Assembly (NCBI GenBank): GCA_016930835.1
Contig: JAFGGA010000104.1
Location: forward strand, 1 to 35,332
DNA length: 35,332 nt
Direction: 5' to 3'
DNA from: Deltaproteobacteria bacterium
GTDB lineage: Bacteria; Desulfobacterota; DSM-4660; Desulfatiglandales; HGW-15
In this document: one piece after another, positions 33,032 to 35,332 of the stretch
How the letters are laid out: every line of letters begins with the position of its first letter
Position numbering within the stretch: position 1 is the first letter of the stretch
Translations under genes and position numbers: made by a program
The notes under the pieces: generated by a model
Databases searched by the model: none
What the model saw: only the letters and a program-made list of their open reading frames with translations
What the model was told of the DNA's origin: nothing

Positions 33032-33132
33032 CTACTCCGAATTGCACCAAAGATATTTTGGATCTCTAGACTTTTCAAAGGGCTAAAATGATACGATTGG
33101 TTCAATGTCTAGGAGTTAGCAAAAAGAGGCGA

Positions 33133-34026
33133 TCAGGAGTTGGCATACGCCTCCCATTTTTCATCGACCTGTTTCTGAATCTTGGCCATCTGGGATTTTG
33201 ATAGTCCCTTAAAACGGGATTGCGTCTTAAAGTACTCCGTAATTGGAAGTCTTTCTTTCTTCAGAAGGCGCTTTGACGGTCCGGTGAGCTTCCGCTTGGC
33301 ATGCTCGATTTCATATAGATCGTAGAGGCCCGTTTCCACCGCGAGCCTGCCGATTTTTACCGTATCCTGGGGTTCAAATCCCCACCCGGAGGGACATGGC
33401 GTATGGACGTGGAGATATTTGACACCCTGAAAGCCTTTGGCCTTTGAAACCTTGTCGAAGAGATCCAGGGGGTAGGATGCGGATGCCGTGGCAATGTATT
33501 CCACACCATGGGCCGCCATAATGGCCGGTACATCCTTGCTCACCTGAAGTTTCCCAGAAAAGGGTGTTGTGGTCGTTAGGGCACCTTGAGGCGTGGTTCC
33601 GGAACGTTGGACCCCCGTGTTCATATAGGCCTCATTATCATAACAGATGAATATAAAGTCCTCTCCGCGTTCACATGCCCCGGACAGTGCCTGGATGCCG
33701 ATATCCGCGGTTCCGCCGTCGCCGGCCCAGGCCGCGACAGTGGTATGTTCTCTTTTTAATACCTTCAGGGCGGCCAAAACACCGGTTGCCGCGGCCGCGG
33801 TCGATGCAAAGGTCACGTTCAGCGAAGGCAATTTGGTAGAAGCAATGGGATATAATCCCTGGAGAACGGTCAGGCAACTTGGCGGCACAACCAGAATGCT
33901 GTCCTTGCCAAGGGCTTTTAAAGCAATACGATATACGATACTAAGGCCACATCCCGAACAAGCTCGACTTCCGGGATGGACCAATTCTTCCTCGGGAAGA
34001 CTCAGAATATCTGTTTTTGGGTTCAT
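33133..34026 (-). CDS. porB: 2-oxoacid (pyruvate):ferredoxin oxidoreductase, beta subunit
   Basis: A 297-residue thiamine-diphosphate-binding subunit. The TPP motif GDGGTADIG begins at residue 102 and ends with NEAYMNTG (131-138). Four cysteines at 23, 26, 51 and 211 (ACSGCG, PPSC, HTPCPSGWG) match the [4Fe-4S] ligands of archaeal-type PorB. With the alpha subunit it oxidizes pyruvate and CoA to acetyl-CoA, CO2 and reduced ferredoxin. YMNTGVQRSGTTP is typical of pyruvate-type enzymes, so pyruvate is the likely substrate. AAGGAAAAA precedes the ATG. It follows porA by 178 bp on the minus strand; gamma and delta subunits are not in view and may lie beyond the right edge. Confidence 0.93.
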   Translation of the reverse strand: MNPKTDILSLPEEELVHPGSRACSGCGLSIVYRIALKALGKDSILVVPPSCLTVLQGLYPIASTKLPSLNVTFASTAAAATGVLAALKVLKREHTTVAAWAGDGGTADIGIQALSGACERGEDFIFICYDNEAYMNTGVQRSGTTPQGALTTTTPFSGKLQVSKDVPAIMAAHGVEYIATASASYPLDLFDKVSKAKGFQGVKYLHVHTPCPSGWGFEPQDTVKIGRLAVETGLYDLYEIEHAKRKLTGPSKRLLKKERLPITEYFKTQSRFKGLSKSQMAKIQKQVDEKWEAYANS

Positions 34027-34096
34027 ACTATTTTTCCTTAAAAATCAATATACTACCTTTTTGAGATTTCTCCATCCCATGAAACGGGCTAGTCGC

Positions 34097-34171
34097 GCTA
34101 TCAGCTATCAGCATTCGGCAATCAGCTTAAAACTTTTCAAACACAGATTTGGCTGACCGCTGAAAGCTCCA
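34097..34171. repeat. Intergenic palindromic repeat, family with 30497-30570, copy 2
   Basis: It has the same ends as copy 1 (GCTATCAGCTATCAGCA and TTTGGCTGACCGCT) but the centre has diverged and part of the stem is lost. It lies between porA and porB. Confidence 0.55.
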
Positions 34172-34204
34172 TCCAGAAATTGGGGATTTCTGGATGGACA
34201 CTAT

Positions 34205-35332
34205 CTACATCTTCAACCCTACCCAAACGGATTCGCCGAGCTTTGGTTCTTTTGTCTTACAAGCTTCCTTAAGCGTTTGGTAAAGAGCCTTTGTTTTTAT
34301 TTCTCTCCCTCCGATGCCCAGAATGAACCCTTGTACGATGGGTTTTTCATCGCCATCATAAAGAGCCGACTTGATATCGCTGTACAAGGGTCCTCCATAG
34401 CCGTAACTCAATGCCTTTTCAAAAACCAAAACGCGTTCAGCCTTTTTTAATGCCTCGATGATGATTTGGTCCGGGAACGGCCGGTAGAGATGCAGGCTCA
34501 AGACCCCGACCTTCATGCCTTCTCTTCTCAGGGTGTCGACGACATCGCGCAGATGGTATGAAAGGGAACCGATGCTGACGGCGATAAAGGATGCATCGTC
34601 ACAGAGATAATCTTCAATAATGGGGAAGCCCCCTCGACCAAAAATATCTTTATACTTCGCATCGATCTCCTGCAGTACCGCAATGGATCCCCTCAAATCC
34701 TTATGGAGCGCATTACGTATCTCCATATAGGCCGGGGCCATACGACCATGTATATCCAGCCTCAATTCAGGCATGGTCACGCTGTTCAGATTGGCGGGAT
34801 TGTCCGGGTCCAGATGATAATGGGAGGTAAAGGGCGGAAGAAATTCATCGGCCTTCTCCTGGCTGGGGATCTCAAAGGGCATATAGGAATGTGAGAGAAG
34901 ATAACCATCATAGCATACCATGACGGGGATGCTGACATTTTGAGCAAGATGAAAGGCCTTGATAACCGTATCCATGATCTGCTGGTGATCGTTTGCATAA
35001 AGCTGTATCCACCCGTTATCTCTTTGAGACATGGCGTCTTGCTGATCATTCCAGACGGTCCAGGGGGCACCAATACCCCTGTTGACGACACACATGACGA
35101 CCGGGAGTCTGGCTCCCGCGGCCCAGTGTACCTGTTCACTCATGTATAAAAGACCGTTTGAACTGGTGGCGGTGAAGGCCCGAGCCCCGGTACTAGCGGC
35201 CGCGATGCATACTGAAAGCGCGCTGTGTTCACTCTCGACGGGGATATATTGGGAATCCAGTTCCCCTGAAGCCACATATTCCGAGAGTTTCTCTGTCAAC
35301 GGTGTCTGGGGCGTGATGGGATAGGCGGCTAT
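34205..35332 (-). CDS. porA: 2-oxoacid (pyruvate):ferredoxin oxidoreductase, alpha subunit (5' end outside the window)
   Basis: The frame is open to the last base: translation from the edge reads IAAYPITPQTPLTEKLSEY, where YPITPQTP is the strongly conserved N-terminal motif of PorA. The TTG at 35299 is not the start, and perhaps 25-30 N-terminal residues are missing. PVESEHSALS carries the Glu that activates TPP. Domains I and II follow, with YGYGGPLYSDIKSAL near the C-terminus. The fragment has 375 visible residues, close to the normal 390-400. It pairs with porB downstream for pyruvate oxidation to acetyl-CoA. Confidence 0.93.
   Translation of the reverse strand: MAAYPITPQTPLTEKLSEYVASGELDSQYIPVESEHSALSVCIAAASTGARAFTATSSNGLLYMSEQVHWAAGARLPVVMCVVNRGIGAPWTVWNDQQDAMSQRDNGWIQLYANDHQQIMDTVIKAFHLAQNVSIPVMVCYDGYLLSHSYMPFEIPSQEKADEFLPPFTSHYHLDPDNPANLNSVTMPELRLDIHGRMAPAYMEIRNALHKDLRGSIAVLQEIDAKYKDIFGRGGFPIIEDYLCDDASFIAVSIGSLSYHLRDVVDTLRREGMKVGVLSLHLYRPFPDQIIIEALKKAERVLVFEKALSYGYGGPLYSDIKSALYDGDEKPIVQGFILGIGGREIKTKALYQTLKEACKTKEPKLGESVWVGLKM

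Noticed and set aside
32893-33105. N-terminal extension of the LUD protein by 71 residues from an upstream in-frame start
   Set aside because: The extension would be translated from the twin-hairpin intergenic sequence. The ATG at 32892 has its own GAGGT site and gives the normal family length.
35299-35332. Start of porA at the TTG at 35299
   Set aside because: The frame stays open to the window edge and encodes the conserved YPITPQTP motif before that codon, so the true start is outside the window.

Overview
The window looks like chromosome of a strictly anaerobic, probably sulfate-reducing or syntrophic member of the Desulfobacterota (the former Deltaproteobacteria). The reasons are two tandem desulforedoxin genes, a pyruvate:ferredoxin oxidoreductase, a class I (Fe-S) fumarase, acyl-CoA dehydrogenases beside ETF genes, and a near-complete set for the methylmalonyl-CoA route. 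There is no rRNA, tRNA or other phylogenetic marker, so the genus cannot be named. No CRISPR array, prophage or transposase gene was seen.

Region 1 (82-15057) is a pair of divergent gene blocks around an AT-rich 343-bp control region (8964-9306). The left arm (minus strand, in transcription order) encodes a racemase-fold protein, an old-yellow-enzyme-type oxidoreductase, an HMG-CoA-synthase-like/DUF35 fusion, an SCP-x-type thiolase, an ADP-forming acyl-CoA synthetase and an AMP-forming acyl-CoA synthetase. The right arm (plus strand) encodes an acyl-CoA dehydrogenase, a second HMGS-like/DUF35 fusion with its own SCP-x-type thiolase, and then a third thiolase-fold protein with a stand-alone DUF35 partner. 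Several of these proteins lack a residue their family normally uses for catalysis. I read this as a catabolic island for activation and C-C cleavage of an unidentified acyl compound or ketone.

Region 2 (15418-25798) is the core of propionate/methylmalonyl-CoA and C4-dicarboxylate metabolism: a biotin-dependent carboxyltransferase (PCC beta / 12S type), succinyl-CoA synthetase (sucC, sucD), two desulforedoxins, a malic enzyme with a phosphotransacetylase-like tail, a 5S-type pyruvate/oxaloacetate carboxyltransferase without a biotin domain, and fumarase. Together they could turn propionyl-CoA from region 1 into succinate, malate and pyruvate. Mutase, epimerase, succinate dehydrogenase and biotin carrier are not in the window.

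Region 3 (25978-32223) is a short-chain beta-oxidation set: thiolase, 3-hydroxybutyryl-CoA dehydrogenase, acyl-CoA dehydrogenase, ETF beta, and an ETF alpha fused in one reading frame to an XRE helix-turn-helix and a cupin domain. That fusion is the most unusual protein here. No enoyl-CoA hydratase is present.

Region 4 (32248-35332, minus strand) holds a LUD-domain protein and the beta and (truncated by the window edge) alpha subunits of a 2-oxoacid:ferredoxin oxidoreductase. Intergenic spaces carry several small palindromic repeats, including a two-copy MITE-like element with terminal inverted repeats.
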